64,000 bases of DNA from Panagrolaimus kolymaensis (GCA_028622995.1 JAJQJQ010000005.1:4898001-4962000); one strand, 5' to 3'. Numbered from the stretch's first letter, positions 25,143-36,762 are shown. A program made the numbers and translations. Notes: a model not told the origin generated them from the sequence alone.

Positions 25143-25749
25143 TTATTTTGTAACATCAAAGAATTCTTCACGTAGGACTTTGAAAGGTTCACCATAAGCT
25201 TCAAGTTGAACATGAGTAGTTTCTTCACTTTCATCACTAAGCCATTTACCACATGGAAAACGATAGAGAAGATTATGAGTATGTTCGATGACATTGATTG
25301 AATGAAGTTTCCATGAAGTTCCATTAGATGATCTTGGATGAAGCCATACATCGACAGTTTTCATTTCACCAAGTTGATTTTGTTCTGTTAAAACAAAAAG
25401 ATCCGACTAAAAAATGAATATATGTATGCTTTGTTGAAAGAAAAGTTAGCCTAAAATTATTCACATGAAAAGAAAATGAAAAACTTACATGAGCACGTTG
25501 AAATTTTCGTCGATGACTGATTGAACAATTGAGGCGGCATTTGGATGTTTTGTTATCATCTTTATCTCCCAATTGAATAAATACAGATGCATCGGTACTT
25601 GAATTTTGTTCACTTCCTGTTCGAACCACAATTGAATAAGCACACAATTCATCAGAAGCCGAAATTTCTTCTGCTGTTTTTTCTCCACCACTTAGATTTT
25701 GAATGTCGATTAATGCAGATGATGATGCGGCGGCAGCTTGATTTTTCAT
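25143..25749 (-). CDS. Single PLAT/LH2-domain protein
   Basis: Two exons on the minus strand, 25749-25489 and 25406-25143, phase 0, 174 residues. Nearly all of it is one PLAT/LH2 beta-sandwich: CAYSIVVRTGSEQNSSTDAS, then FIQLGDKD, FQRAHSDLFVL, LGEMKTVDVWLHPR and NGTSWKLHSINVIEH. These are the usual PLAT landmarks (Y-x-V-x-V-x-TG, the F-x-x-G/A-x-x-D-x-F motif, and W-x-L-x-x-I-x-V). The N terminus is Ala- and Ser-rich with no clear signal peptide. PLAT domains bind lipid or protein partners at membranes and are often attached to lipases or polycystins; here the domain stands alone. The start is the ATG after an acceptor-like TTTCAG. An in-frame extension without ATG exists upstream. Confidence 0.8.
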
Positions 25750-26334
25750 TTTCTTTTTTGCCAAAATTTTGAAGTTGATTGAAGTAGTTGTTGGTTTGAA
25801 CAATGGAACGAACGAATTGCTGAAACATCTAAAATCTCAAATAGTGAAAATAAAGGATGAGAATATGCTAATTTTTACATTTAATTGTTTTTAAAAAAAT
25901 TTATGGGAAACCAAAAATATGTAAATCAACTAAAATCGATTTAACTTTTTATAAACGGAATGAGTTTTATGCAATTTCTAACAGAATTTTTAAATCCTTT
26001 ACTAAAAGATTTAGCTCGACATCAGTTAATAAATGTTTCACATATAATAGTGCCAAATATTTACCTTGCTTTTTAACGTGTTATAAAATAACAATTTTTA
26101 AGTACACGAGTAATAACACTTTCGAAAACGAACGTTCAAGTTCAATATAGGCGTAGCAAAAACGATTGTCCACGTCAGCTAAGATCTTGGTCATGTTAGA
26201 AAACTAAAGACTTGAATAATTTTTGTAAAAAGTTGAATTGTCTGTTTTTGAACTTTTATTAGCGAAAGTAAAGTGAATTTTTTTTATACGTAATATTGTA
26301 ATATAAGCTGCTTTGTTTACTTCCATTTTTGAAA
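25750..26334. other. Divergent promoter region between PLAT and SAR1 genes
   Basis: 585 bases between two genes transcribed away from each other. It holds the 5' UTR of the PLAT gene (acceptor TTTTAG near 25835 on the minus strand) and the SAR1 promoter. No further gene seen. Confidence 0.45.
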
Positions 26335-26943
26335 ATGTCATTTATTTGGCATCCATGGAAATGGATTTCAAGCTTTTGGGATTATTTTGGTTTATCTAAA
26401 AAATCAGCAAAGTTTATTTTTATTGGACTTGATAATGCGGGAAAAACAACTTTAATGAAGAAAATAAAAGAAGGCACCGTTTCTCAAGAAGCGCCAACCC
26501 ATCATCCATCTTCAGAGGAACTTCAAATAGGTGACATTACTTTTATTGCTTATGATCTTGGAGGACATTTAATTGCTCGAAGACTTTGGAAGGAATTCTT
26601 TCTAATCGCGGACGGAATTATTTTTTTGATTGATGCGGCAGATTCTCAACGACTTGATGAAGCTCGTTATGAGTTGTTGGAATTATTAACGGATGAAGAT
26701 ATTTCCAATATTCCCATTCTAATTCTTGGAAACAAAATTGATCGACCAAATGCTTTGAGTGAAATATCATTCAAAAATGCTTTAGGCATTACCAATCTTT
26801 GCACCGGCAAAGGACAAATTTCTCTCATCCAAGGTACTCGCCCTATTGAAGTTTTCATGGCATCCATATATTGTAATTTTGGATATCCAGAAGGATTTCG
26901 CTGGCTTTCCCAGTACTTCAACAATCAAAATCAGTCATCATGA
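26335..26943 (+). CDS. sar-1: SAR1 small GTPase, COPII coat (intronless)
   Basis: Sar1 starts COPII vesicle budding at ER exit sites: when GTP-bound it inserts its N-terminal helix into the membrane and recruits Sec23/24. The single exon gives 202 residues against 190-198 in most species. The N-terminal amphipathic helix is rich in Trp (FIWHPWKWISSFWDYF). P-loop GLDNAGKTT, switch I PTHHPSSEEL (usual PTLHPTSEEL; the key Thr is kept), DLGGH with the catalytic His, NKID and the TGKG loop are all present. The C-terminal half is more diverged than usual (SIYCNFGYPEGFRWLSQYF) and carries a polar tail, NNQNQSS. Every other confident gene here has introns, so the lack of any raises the question of a retrocopy; the intact frame argues for function. 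Start: ATG at 26335 opens with the conserved MSFIW. Confidence 0.92.
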   Translation: MSFIWHPWKWISSFWDYFGLSKKSAKFIFIGLDNAGKTTLMKKIKEGTVSQEAPTHHPSSEELQIGDITFIAYDLGGHLIARRLWKEFFLIADGIIFLIDAADSQRLDEARYELLELLTDEDISNIPILILGNKIDRPNALSEISFKNALGITNLCTGKGQISLIQGTRPIEVFMASIYCNFGYPEGFRWLSQYFNNQNQSS

Positions 26944-29199
26944 ATGAGTACTAACTAAATCCATTGTTTTTTGTATCATAGCTTTTACAAAATGTGATAA
27001 ATGTAATAATTTTGTATTCTTAAATCTCTTATTACAATCCAATATAACCATTTCAATAGTAAATAAAAAATGTTTTTTGTTTTTGTTACCAAGAAAAGTG
27101 TGGAGAGTGAATCAGTATTTTATAAAACTCTTACATATGACTTATTTCATTACATTTTTAGATGCTTTTAGCTAACGTATCTTTCCCAAAAATAAATCGT
27201 TCAAAATTTTTATTCTTGAGCCATTGTTGCCCGACATTTGGATGATTACTACAATACCCCGAAATTTGGCAACACACAAACCTTGTTTATTTTTTTCCAA
27301 ATAATTATAAAAAATATTTATTAAATTCTGACTCAATATTTTTTTGATCGTCCAATGACATTTTAATTCTAAATTTGAAAGGCGTGAATATAAATATTTT
27401 ATGCAAAAAACAATTACGTCTGTTATTTTTATCACCACGTGCACGTGGGCATCTAAAATTGTGCAATCCTCAAAATTCAACAATAAATATAAAAGAGCAA
27501 AATACGAAATTTCTTTTGTCACATTTGTTGAATTAATTATATCATATTTGTTTTTGGTTTTTAGCCATCTAAATAAGGGATTTTATATACTTAAAAAGCT
27601 CATTTTTGGATTTAGGCTTTAATATGGATGAACCTTTGATCATTGCTGCTATTTTTGCAAAGCTTTCTTTAAAACTTTCATTTTGGTACTTGTTTCTGTC
27701 TATGTCTAAAAAAAGTAATGATATAATAAGACGGCCAATTACAAGATGTTATCATAATTGCATTTGTTTTTGAATGTGCCTTAAAGTGGAGAGGCTTGCA
27801 AATATTTATTTATTTATTTTTGCAACCACAAAAAGCATATTAAAACTATGCACTTTATTTAAAGTGAAAGAAGATGGATATTCAACTTATTTTATTAATT
27901 CAAAGATCTTTGCTTTCATAAAAGTATTAAAACCCTTGTTTTTGAGTTTCGACATTCGAAAACAATGTGAAAAAAATCTAGCATCACCTTTGTTTTTTAT
28001 TTCATTTAATCTTGATTATTGTAATCCTGTTTTTTTTTTCATGTACCCTATGAAACATAGAAAAGATTTGTGGAAAAAAGGGAGAGATTATCTTTTGTAG
28101 TTGTAGTATTAAAATTCCAAAGAATTTTCTTCGAAGTAAAATAATTTATTTTGAAATATGGCCTTTCATTATTTCGATTTTTAGCAAAGTAACCTGCCTT
28201 TTAGTGGAGCCAATGGAAGCTTCCCAAAAATGCATCATCACCATTTAAATAATTGATAATTTGACTAAAAAATAACATGACAAAATACTCTTTTAGTCAA
28301 ATAGAAAAAACTTTATTTAAACTTTAGTGAAATCGTGACTCAGCATCAAAAAAAATATGCAGACAATGCTTTCATAAAATCCGGAAACGCGTGTTTTTTG
28401 TCATAGGTAAAAACTTATTATAAAAATGTGTTAAACAATTTTCCTATTTAACATTTTTAATTCTTCGCTTTAGTTTTTTTAATTACATAAAATGCTTTTG
28501 AAATTTGTGTTAAAATCAGACAATATTTTTATTTCTTTGAGATCGTTCGCTTTTTTTAAACTCTATCACCATTCGTCCGTTTTATTGATTTTTTTGTTAC
28601 GTCGACATTTCCGGAAGATCTTTGACTTTTTAAGTATAAAATTTTTATCCTTGTTTTTTGTTTATTCGTTCCATGTAACATATTTACGTTTAAAGTAGCG
28701 TAGAATTTCTCTGAGTAACTAACACATATGTATAATCGACGCGATTATTGTTTTTTATTACTATAGCGATTACGACGATTATTTATTTTTTTCGCTTGCA
28801 GATTTTTTTTTTTTGCAAAAATAATGAGTGTTACAAAAGCTTTAATATTTTCTGATCTTCTTATGACCGAATAAATGTCTCAAATTTTTTTAAAATTGAA
28901 ACACGAATATCCATTTTCATAGTTCACTCACTCGCAAATTTTAGAAAAGTTCTCAACGGGCAAATCTGTTCCGACTTTCTTTCGAACCATTACTTTTACA
29001 AATCTTATGCGAGTTTATACTTTCTTTAATCTTTACTATGATTAGGTTTAGCAACTACTACTCATCTTTGTAACGACGAAAGGATGATACAAAAAAGAGT
29101 TACATATTTATACCTTCTTGAAAAACAAAAGTTTTATTCAAAATCCGTCTTGAACAAATCCACAGTAGATGATTTGACACTCTCTTATTTTCATGTCTC
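26944..29199. other. Intergenic, no gene seen
   Basis: AT-rich spacer downstream of SAR1. The longest open frame, 27522-27172 minus (116 codons), has no recognisable domain or splice structure. A CACGTGCACGTG block lies near 27436-27447. Confidence 0.45.
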
Positions 29200-29375
29200 A
29201 TGGAAGCACATCCACAAGCTTCAGTAATTCATGAAAGTGCTGAATTGAATATAGTCATTGCTGGGCCATTTCAACATTCTCCAAGAATCAGTGAGAAATT
29301 TAACCGTATTCTTTTTTTCTTTCTTCATTCCCACTTGCAGCTGCAAAATTATTTGTAAATAATAATTTTATTTAG
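29200..29375 (+). CDS. Possible mini-gene of 41 codons (doubtful)
   Basis: An ATG at 29200 opens a frame with ordinary coding composition (MEAHPQASVIHESAEL, then NIVIAGPFQHSPRI). A GTGAG donor follows at 29291. After a textbook 50-base intron ending CACTTGCAG, the second exon (29341-29375) adds TAKLFVNNNFI and stops. The even residue mix is unlike the Phe/Lys frames around it. It could also be the first exon of a longer gene. No homologue is recognised. Confidence 0.3.
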
Positions 29376-30931
29376 TTGACTTTGCTCTGGTACCACACAG
29401 TTTAAACTTCTTTTTTTTTTGCAAAAAAAATATGGTACAATTTTCAGCTGCAGTATTTACATATCTCATTTCCTTTGCAAATTGACTCCCTTATTTTTTG
29501 TTTGCTTTTTCAAATTCAAAAATTGCATGGTTGCTTTTTTTATGGTTTTTAGTTTAAATTTCCCACGGCATATTTTTTGAAGTTCGTAGTTGGGTTGGTT
29601 GGAATTGAACATTAATAAATGGTGATATAAATTTTCTACTCCCACAAACCACCAAATCTTTACATTTCTTTTTTAAGATTTTGAGAGGGAGTTGTAAAAC
29701 GATTACATAATTCATAATGTGTAAAAAATGATTACATTTTGAATGCCTATTTTTTCTTCCACCAAATAAATACATACATACGCTCGTATTAAACGAACCA
29801 TAATTACAGTTTAAAAACGGAAACTTATTTTTTTTTGGACAATTGTGGGAGGAAGGTTTTATTGGAAACTTTTTTAAATTTATTCTAAATCTTTTAAAGA
29901 AAACTCAACGAGAACACTTTTTCTTTAAACTATAGTACAAAGGCTTTTCCATTTTTTGTAAATATTATTAAATTAAGAGCGTTTCCTTTTGTTGTTATAT
30001 CTTAATTTAATAATAAACATAAAATAATAGTTTATTAATTTGTCACTTTTTTGGGGAGTTATTGCTTAGGAAATAATTATTTAAGTAAACAAATTTTGCA
30101 TAAACTTTTTTATTCGTCACTTTTAATGGTTGTGTATCACCTTCCCACATTTAACTAAGCAGGCTAAGGATTTATTTATTGTTTTCGCCGTCCATCAACC
30201 AGACAAAATGCGAAAAAAACGTATGTGCAAATTTTGACAAAGCTATTTATTTATATTTATGTTTTCAATTTTTTTTTGTCTATGAAGCATTGTTAATCAC
30301 GATCATTCAACTTGATGCTTCAAAAAACGAAGAGAAGACTTCATAAAGGTTTAGCTTAAACAAGAAAAGAGATATCTGTCTTTTTAGGATATAAAAAAAT
30401 AATGCAATTACTTGTTTGTTTCTAAAGGCGAAGCAATTATCAATTTGGTTAAACGACAGGTTGGTTTTTAACATACACGTTTTTTACGGAGATAGTAAGA
30501 AATTTATAAGAAATAAAAAGTCAAAGAAATCAAAATGTCAGCATATTACAGTACTGAGCATCTCGATTGGGCAATTTCACGATTCGGGATAAGCTTTACA
30601 ACGATACAAATTCGATGTCTTTTCATATCATATATCTTTACTATCTTTTTTTAATAAACCCCGATTTAGTGATTTCTAAAAATCTATAGTATGATAGCAA
30701 CCTTTGAACTTGCAAAAAAAATCTTTGTTTTACTTTCTTTGTTAATGACTTCAAAAATTTGCTGTTTTTTTTTTTCATTCTAATATAGTCTGTTAATATT
30801 TTTTAATCTAAAAACAAAGTAGATAAGCTTAAATTTTTTTGAATTAATTTCCTCCTACAATATGAAAATTTCTTGTGCCAATAAGTACCATTCTTAGTCA
30901 GCATGTTGATTAATAACTAATTAAATTGCTT
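29376..30931. other. Intergenic, no gene seen
   Basis: AT-rich sequence between the doubtful mini-gene and the foldback element. No coding, RNA or repeat feature recognised. Confidence 0.4.
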
Positions 30932-31280
30932 GGATATAAAGCGTGGAAAAACAAAAGTATTTTGCCAAATAAAAAATTTTTTCAGACACCCTGTTTTTTT
31001 GTAACTTTTGGCCAAATTTACACAAAATCAGCGATGGCAGCCAATAGACAAATCTGTCTATCGCAACCGACAGCCCCACACTTTTTTGCGCCAGACAACG
31101 AAAGAAATTTTTTTTTACCGTGTCTGTCGGTTGCGATAGACAGATTTGTCTATTGGCTGCCATCGCTGCACAAAATGCAGTGCTTTTTGCGTAAATTTGG
31201 CCAAAAGTTACAAAAAAACAGGGTGTCTGAAAAAATTTTTTATTTGGCAAAATACTTTTGTTTTTCCACGCTTTATATCC
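30932..31280. mobile_element. Foldback / MITE-like element with long terminal inverted repeats
   Basis: The left arm (30932 to about 31066) is the near-exact reverse complement of the right arm (about 31129 to 31280), around a loop of some 60 bases. The outer ends are GGATATAAAGCGTGG and its complement CCACGCTTTATATCC. Inner blocks also pair, including TTGGCCAAATTTAC and CAGCGATGGCAGCCAATAG. The right arm has an extra 15-20 bases near 31168-31190. Because of the symmetry, the same peptide frame appears on both strands; it is not a gene. There is no transposase, so it is a non-autonomous element. I could not settle a target-site duplication. Confidence 0.88.
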
Positions 31281-33466
31281 TTTTTTATAAACCTTTTGTG
31301 AAATGTGTTTCGTTCGCATCTTTGAAAAAAGCTTCCATTTTGTAAAAGAAAATATACAGTAAAAAAGAAGCAGGTTTAAAGGAGAGTGGATTGGAGACGA
31401 TAAGCAATAAAGAATTCTTAAGAAGATTCTGCTGGGCTTTTAGTTTTTGTTTTTAAACAGTTTTGCCTTGATTAAAGGTATTATGGATTATGAATGTGCC
31501 CAGCTTTTGTCAGCCTTCTGTTAACGGATTTTTGACTTTGACTTTCTTTTAACCAAATTAATATTTAGCTTTTTTGTATTTACAAATATCACAAACATTT
31601 TTGTTCGGTTATCTTTTAAAAGCGTCTTCAAAAAAAAAATAAAGAAAAAAATTTTCATTCAAAATAATGTTTGAAAGTTTTAGTCGTACTATGATTTCTT
31701 GAGCCAAAAACATATCACAAAGCAGCTATAATTTTTTGAGTGATACAAAACATTAGCGTTAATTATCTCTTCTTCAAGGAATTACAGTACTTTGCTCTCT
31801 TAAAAATTGACGCAAAGATAAATGATGATTTATCGCATTTTGGGATAAAGTCAAATGTAATAATATATTCGCAGATCATTCCTTTGGGAAGAATTATGTC
31901 ATGCACTGAAAAGTGAATATAAACAAGGCCGTTGAGACTTTGAATGAGTATATTTTTTAAAAGTAATAAACTTTCTTTTTTATGTAAGTTGATAAAAAAA
32001 TTAGTTTAGGGTTTTGTCATTATTTTGAATTCTAAATAAAAATCGTAAGTAAAAATTTATTTTTGACGAGAATTTTTATTTCTGTTGTATGATTTAGAGC
32101 TGTGAATTCATCTATAAAAAGTGCGCAAATGTCTTCAAAAAGCGCAGGCGTTAGTGCTTAATTTAGGATTTACTATCGTAAGAAAATATCCATAAATCTT
32201 TTTACATATATTTTTAAGGTTTTATTTTTCTTGTGTTTTTGAATTATAATTTATGAATACATTTCCAATGGGTAACCGGGAAAACGTGGTTGTAAAATGA
32301 TACTTTCTTTCAGTATAAAAATCTTAAGTTTGGGTTTAAAAATTTATAGTAAAAAAGAATTGGATCCTTCGCTTTCATTTTTGGGTTCTCATTTTTTTGA
32401 GAAATGACAACATTTCAAAATGTGGTCTCATTGGTGGTACAAAAAACCACCTTCTTCATTATTGGCAACTTTCCCTGTCTAGTAAAAGAAAAACATGTGT
32501 TCAACTGTTGCCTTTTAATTCCTTTGTGGTTATTGACGCCATCTTTCACTTGCGCATCTTTTTTAGTTAGCTAGTTACGCCTAGCTTGACTTTTGTTTTA
32601 CTTTTTTTAAGCTTAAATAAAAAAAGCTTTTCTATACATATTGTTTTTAAAGATTTACTAAATTTATTTGAAAATAATTATTTCCTGATCTCTATTATTT
32701 TTTTTTAAATCTCTCAAATAATTTTATAATTTGTTATTTCCTTGATAAACCTAAAAACAATAACTGACCATTGAAATAAAAAAATAAATTGCTTTTTTGG
32801 ATTGCTTACGTTTTTCATTATTATTTATTTCTTCCCATTTTTTCTTTAGACAATAACATCTTTGATACGATAATTCTATATTTGACTCTTTTTATTATTA
32901 TTTTTGACGATTACATAAGCAGTTTTAAATGGATGAAAACGGATGTGTTGCTTTCTTTATTGCTTGCATTGAAAAAAAGGATAATAACTCTTTTTTGATG
33001 TTGTTTATTTTTTATTACCTTTTTTCTTTTTCAAACAACAAAAAGTGACGTATTACGTGAAGAGTTTTTGAATTTTGCTTTAAATGAAAAAAATTACTTT
33101 GTAAATACTTTGTGGAATATTATTATGTATGCTTTTTTTGGAATAAGAGGGATGGCTTAACCATGAGGATGTTTTTAATTAAAGGAAATTTAGTACGTTA
33201 ATTCTATATTTTTGTATTTTTATCGTGCTTTGCTTTAATTTTGCGTGCTTTTCTTGATTTTATGTATGGCTTTTAAATGGGTGGAGAAAAAGTGATTGCA
33301 TCAAGTATTTTTAATTTAAATGTTTCTATTTTTTCCTAATTACTTTTTAGAAGATTTAATTATTACTCTTTTTACCGTTTCCGTCTGTGTAAAATTTTCG
33401 CGAGATTTTTATCAACTACCGTATCGCTTTTTTTCTTCTACTTATTTTAAGACCTTTTTAGCAACC
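31281..33466. other. Intergenic, no gene seen
   Basis: AT-rich spacer ahead of the peptide precursor gene. Open frames such as 32789-32998 are T-rich and carry no splice context. Confidence 0.4.
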
Positions 33467-33811
33467 ATGTCATATTTAATTACAGTAACATTCATTATTT
33501 TTGTTATTCTTTACACAGCTCAATGTTATCCATCCATAATATCGATACAATCATCAGATGACAGAGAGCTACAAAGGCCATCTCCATATTCTGCATCCTC
33601 AGCTACCACTTACAGACTTCAAGAATCTTCAAGGTCAAAGAGGCATTTACCATTAACAAGCGAAGATGATGCATCGGTGGATGAAACCCTAGCACGCTTG
33701 GATTTACTTTGTAATAAATTAAATAAACGTTCATTACATAATTCCTCTTCTTCGAGACAAAGCCGAGACACTGAACAACTTTTATCATTTTTGTGTAAAT
33801 CTATATTGTAA
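33467..33811 (+). CDS. Secreted peptide precursor with dibasic cleavage sites
   Basis: A single exon of 114 residues begins six bases after a TTTTTAG acceptor. A signal peptide covers about residues 1-20 (LITVTFIIFVILYTAQC). A spacer follows, then two processing sites: RSKR at 56-59 and KR at 87-88. They would release a 27-residue acidic peptide (60-86, HLPLTSEDDASVDETLARLD ...) and a C-terminal peptide (89-114). Each of these holds one cysteine (C82, C110), and an N-terminal Cys lies at the signal cleavage site. This layout fits a neuropeptide-like or hormone precursor. I do not recognise the peptide family, and there is no C-terminal amidation glycine. The open frame also runs upstream without an ATG in a good context. 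Confidence 0.66.
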   Translation: MSYLITVTFIIFVILYTAQCYPSIISIQSSDDRELQRPSPYSASSATTYRLQESSRSKRHLPLTSEDDASVDETLARLDLLCNKLNKRSLHNSSSSRQSRDTEQLLSFLCKSIL

Positions 33812-34035
33812 ACTGTTTCAAATTTCAAATAAACTATTTTTATTATTTATGGAAAAATTATTTTTGGAAACAAAAAATAAAAAACGAATGAATTTGATTA
33901 AAAAAGAAGTAAAAGTGCATCTTGTCCTTTGCATACATGCGTGTGTTTGTCTGTTTTTAATCATTAAAAATTTGTAAAAAATATTTCCTCATCATCTTTT
34001 TATTTATTTATTATTTATTTATTATGTTTGCACTT

Positions 34036-35445
34036 TTAACTAGATGATGGAAATAAGGGATTGTCAGAATTTGAATAAGCGCTCACGAGATTATTGGCAA
34101 TATCAAACCATCGTTGAACTGGAATATCAATGGAACGATCGCGAACAGCAACTTCCGAACCAAGCAATTTGTTTCCTTTTTTATTCACAAATCTAAGATT
34201 TCCATCTGACCATTGAATTCCTAAAAATAGATTTAAATTTGCTTTAATAAGAAAGGAAATAAAGTTTTTTCTTCTCATTAGAATTTTAGAAAAGTGCAAA
34301 ATGTGGAAATTACAACGAACATCAACTTTTTTTCGTAGTAGCAAGGACTAATCACGCTTTGACATTAGAAAAAAAGTTTCCGGTCAGTCGAGTATTTAGT
34401 CTAACCAAATCCTTAGGGAAAAAAGCAAATTGTGTTTCTGTTTTGGGGTAAGAAGAAAAAAATGGAAATTCACTGCTGGAGATACGGTATCCACAATATT
34501 AAAAAACACACTATCTAGTTTTAATTATTTTAATATAATGATAATTACCTCTTTCATTAAATTTTCCACCCATTAAAGATCCTAAAGGATCATCAGGATC
34601 AGCATTTTCTCTAACAACTAATCGATCAAAAGTATTTCCTCCGGTATCAACTTGCGTTGCTGGATTATTACTATCAAGAATGCCAGTCCATGGTCCAAAA
34701 AGCTGCTTTGCATTTAAAATTGATGGATGAGGTTCATAAACGGCTGGACTTCTTCGTAAAAAATCATCCGCGGGTTTTTGAGGAGATGAATAAGGATTCA
34801 AAGGTTGCATCCAATCTGGCATTAGCTGCAAAATAAATGGTTATTTTATTTTTGTTGTTGTTTAATTGTATTAATAATGGGTCTTTCTAACCTGTTGATA
34901 AAATTTAGGATTAAACATTTGCATTCCTAGAATAGGTGGCGGTAGTGTTGTTGTCGTCGTTGTTGGTTTGGCAGCAAATAACCCAATGACGTCTTTAGCA
35001 ATATTTGACCATTGTGCAACATTGGGTGCTTTCTCATTTGTTGTCGTTGCTCCCATAGGCATTAATGGATTATATTCTGAATCTTCTTGTTTTGAAACAC
35101 CACCACCACCTTTAAAAAGATTAGTAACGGAAGACACCAAAGATGTGCTCGAGGATGTGAGTCTAGATGCACTTGTTGAATCCGATGGGATTTGTCTATT
35201 AATACCGAAAGGTGGTAATAGGCTTGAAATGAGTGACGGAGAGGCGGCATTGTCACGAGATCGTCGCTCCTCTGGGGCTGGAGCAAACATTTCCATTATA
35301 TCCTTAAGCAATCTACCAGAATTTTGAAGCGTTTCTTCTAAAGCAAACTTTCAATATTGATAAACTTTAGAAAGAAGGAATAATTACCATTTTGAGCATC
35401 GACCAAACCAAATATGACAATTATGAAAACAAATTTTAAACGCAT
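34036..35445 (-). CDS. Secreted nematode protein of unknown function
   Basis: Four minus-strand exons (35445-35388, 35337-34892, 34825-34549, 34220-34036) join in phase to 321 residues. The N terminus MRLKFVFIIVIFGLVDA is a signal peptide. The middle is low complexity: Ser/Thr-rich (STSASRLTSSSTSLVSSV), a GGGG run, and TTTTTTLPPP. More conserved-looking parts are NVAQWSNIAKDVIGLFA, KQLFGPWTGILDSNN, then DDPLGSLMGGKFNERG, IQWSDGNLRF, and SIDIPVQRWFDIANNLVSAY. WSNIAKDVIGLF and WFDIANNLVSAY resemble each other and may be two copies of a short helix. There are no membrane spans or cysteines in the mature part. I do not recognise a family; an extracellular or cuticle role is only a guess. Confidence 0.78.
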
Positions 35446-35753
35446 TTCATAAATCCTTCAATAACTTTTTAAAAAACGAACAAAAACGCAATCAACTTTT
35501 TATTTTAAGTGACCTCTTTTTTTCTCCATTTATTCCCTAAGGCGCCCTACGACTTTTTTTTCAATTTCTGGATTTGGTTTGAACACAAACCCGGTATTGT
35601 TGCGACGAATAGTATGTGTTTTACTTTATACATAATCATTTATTCGAATATATTTGTCAAAATTTAACTGCAAAACATGAAATTCTTTTTTTGAAAAAAT
35701 TTAAATTACGCATAACTTTGTTTTTTTCCTAAGAATATACTAAATATACAAAA

Positions 35754-36165
35754 TCAATGTCCGCCGGACCAGCTGGTATGACCATGCTTAATGTAGGAAT
35801 AAGTTTCTTCAACGGCAATAAGACCGGCGGCAATCGCTACACCAGGTTTGAGACCCCAGCTCATAAGCTAAAAAAGGATATTTTTAAAAGGAATATATAA
35901 TAATGGAAGAATAAAAAACCTTCATAAAATGTTGCAATTGAGTTGTCGTGTATGGTTTTTGAAACATATAAACATAATTACTAAAAATTTATTGTTTAAT
36001 ATAAAGATTTAAATAAGATTTAAATTATTCTTACCGAACCCAAGGATCTTTAAGTCCAAGTCGACCTAAGCGTTGTTGATGTTGAACCAATTGTGGGCAA
36101 TTTTCATAATTATTGTAAAGGGTATATTTGGGGATGTGTATTTCATCATGATGGCCGTGACCCAT
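35754..36165 (-). CDS. NDUFB3: NADH dehydrogenase (complex I) subunit NDUFB3/B12
   Basis: Accessory subunit of mitochondrial complex I, in the membrane arm. Three minus-strand exons (36165-36035, 35980-35920, 35867-35754) give 101 residues, the normal size. The start MGHGHHDEIHIPKYTLYNN shows the His-rich N terminus of NDUFB3. The core RLGRLGLKDPWVRNYVYMF is the family signature. One membrane span follows (WGLKPGVAIAAGLIAVEETY), then a His/Gly tail. There is no cleavable presequence, as is usual for this subunit. It is transcribed in the same direction as the secreted-protein gene 308 bases downstream and away from NUS1. Confidence 0.9.
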
Positions 36166-36762
36166 CTTTAAACGTTAATTTTTAATTAAAAAATTTGTGA
36201 AAAATAATTAAAATCACAAGCAAAAAATTAAATCAAACAATGCTGCTGAAAAAAAATATCGCAAAAACTTTTTTCTCATACAACTAAACAATAAAATTCG
36301 TTGAAAGACTTCTTCAAACGCGCCATTTCACTCTCTAAAGAGGTTTATTCGATTTTTAGGAGGTTTCCTTCCATTCGTTAACTTTTTAAAACCTCTAATT
36401 CTGAAACTTTTAACAAAGGTACAAATAAATTAAAGCGGGTTCAGCTTCCAGAAGGTATCACTTGGATGTTCTATTAAAATATTATCTCATCATTTATTCT
36501 TCTACAGTAAATAGATAATTTTCTGTTTGATTTGGCCACGTTGATTAGCATGAGTAAGTACAATTTTTTTTGCCAACAATGCCTTTTTGGGTTTTTTAAA
36601 AGTTTAATTTAAATTTTTTTTAATAATTTTTACTATATTTTTATTTTTTATCTTACCTTTTGAATCTTTCAAACTTTGACAGTTTTTGGTTTTTGACCTT
36701 ACAATAGTCCCACCAAATTCATCTTTCGTACTTTTTTTAATAAACTCTTCTTTTTTTCAGAT
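36166..36762. other. Shared promoter region between NDUFB3 and NUS1
   Basis: About 600 bases between divergent genes. A T-rich acceptor (TTTTTTTCAG) ends just before the NUS1 ATG. No other gene seen. Confidence 0.5.

Noticed and set aside
27172..27522. 116-codon minus-strand frame
   Set aside because: Composition is typical of random AT-rich sequence and there are no recognisable motifs or splice sites.
30921..31345. Open frames of 132 and 139 codons on opposite strands with nearly the same protein
   Set aside because: The similarity is a direct result of the inverted-repeat arms of the foldback element; there is no independent coding evidence.
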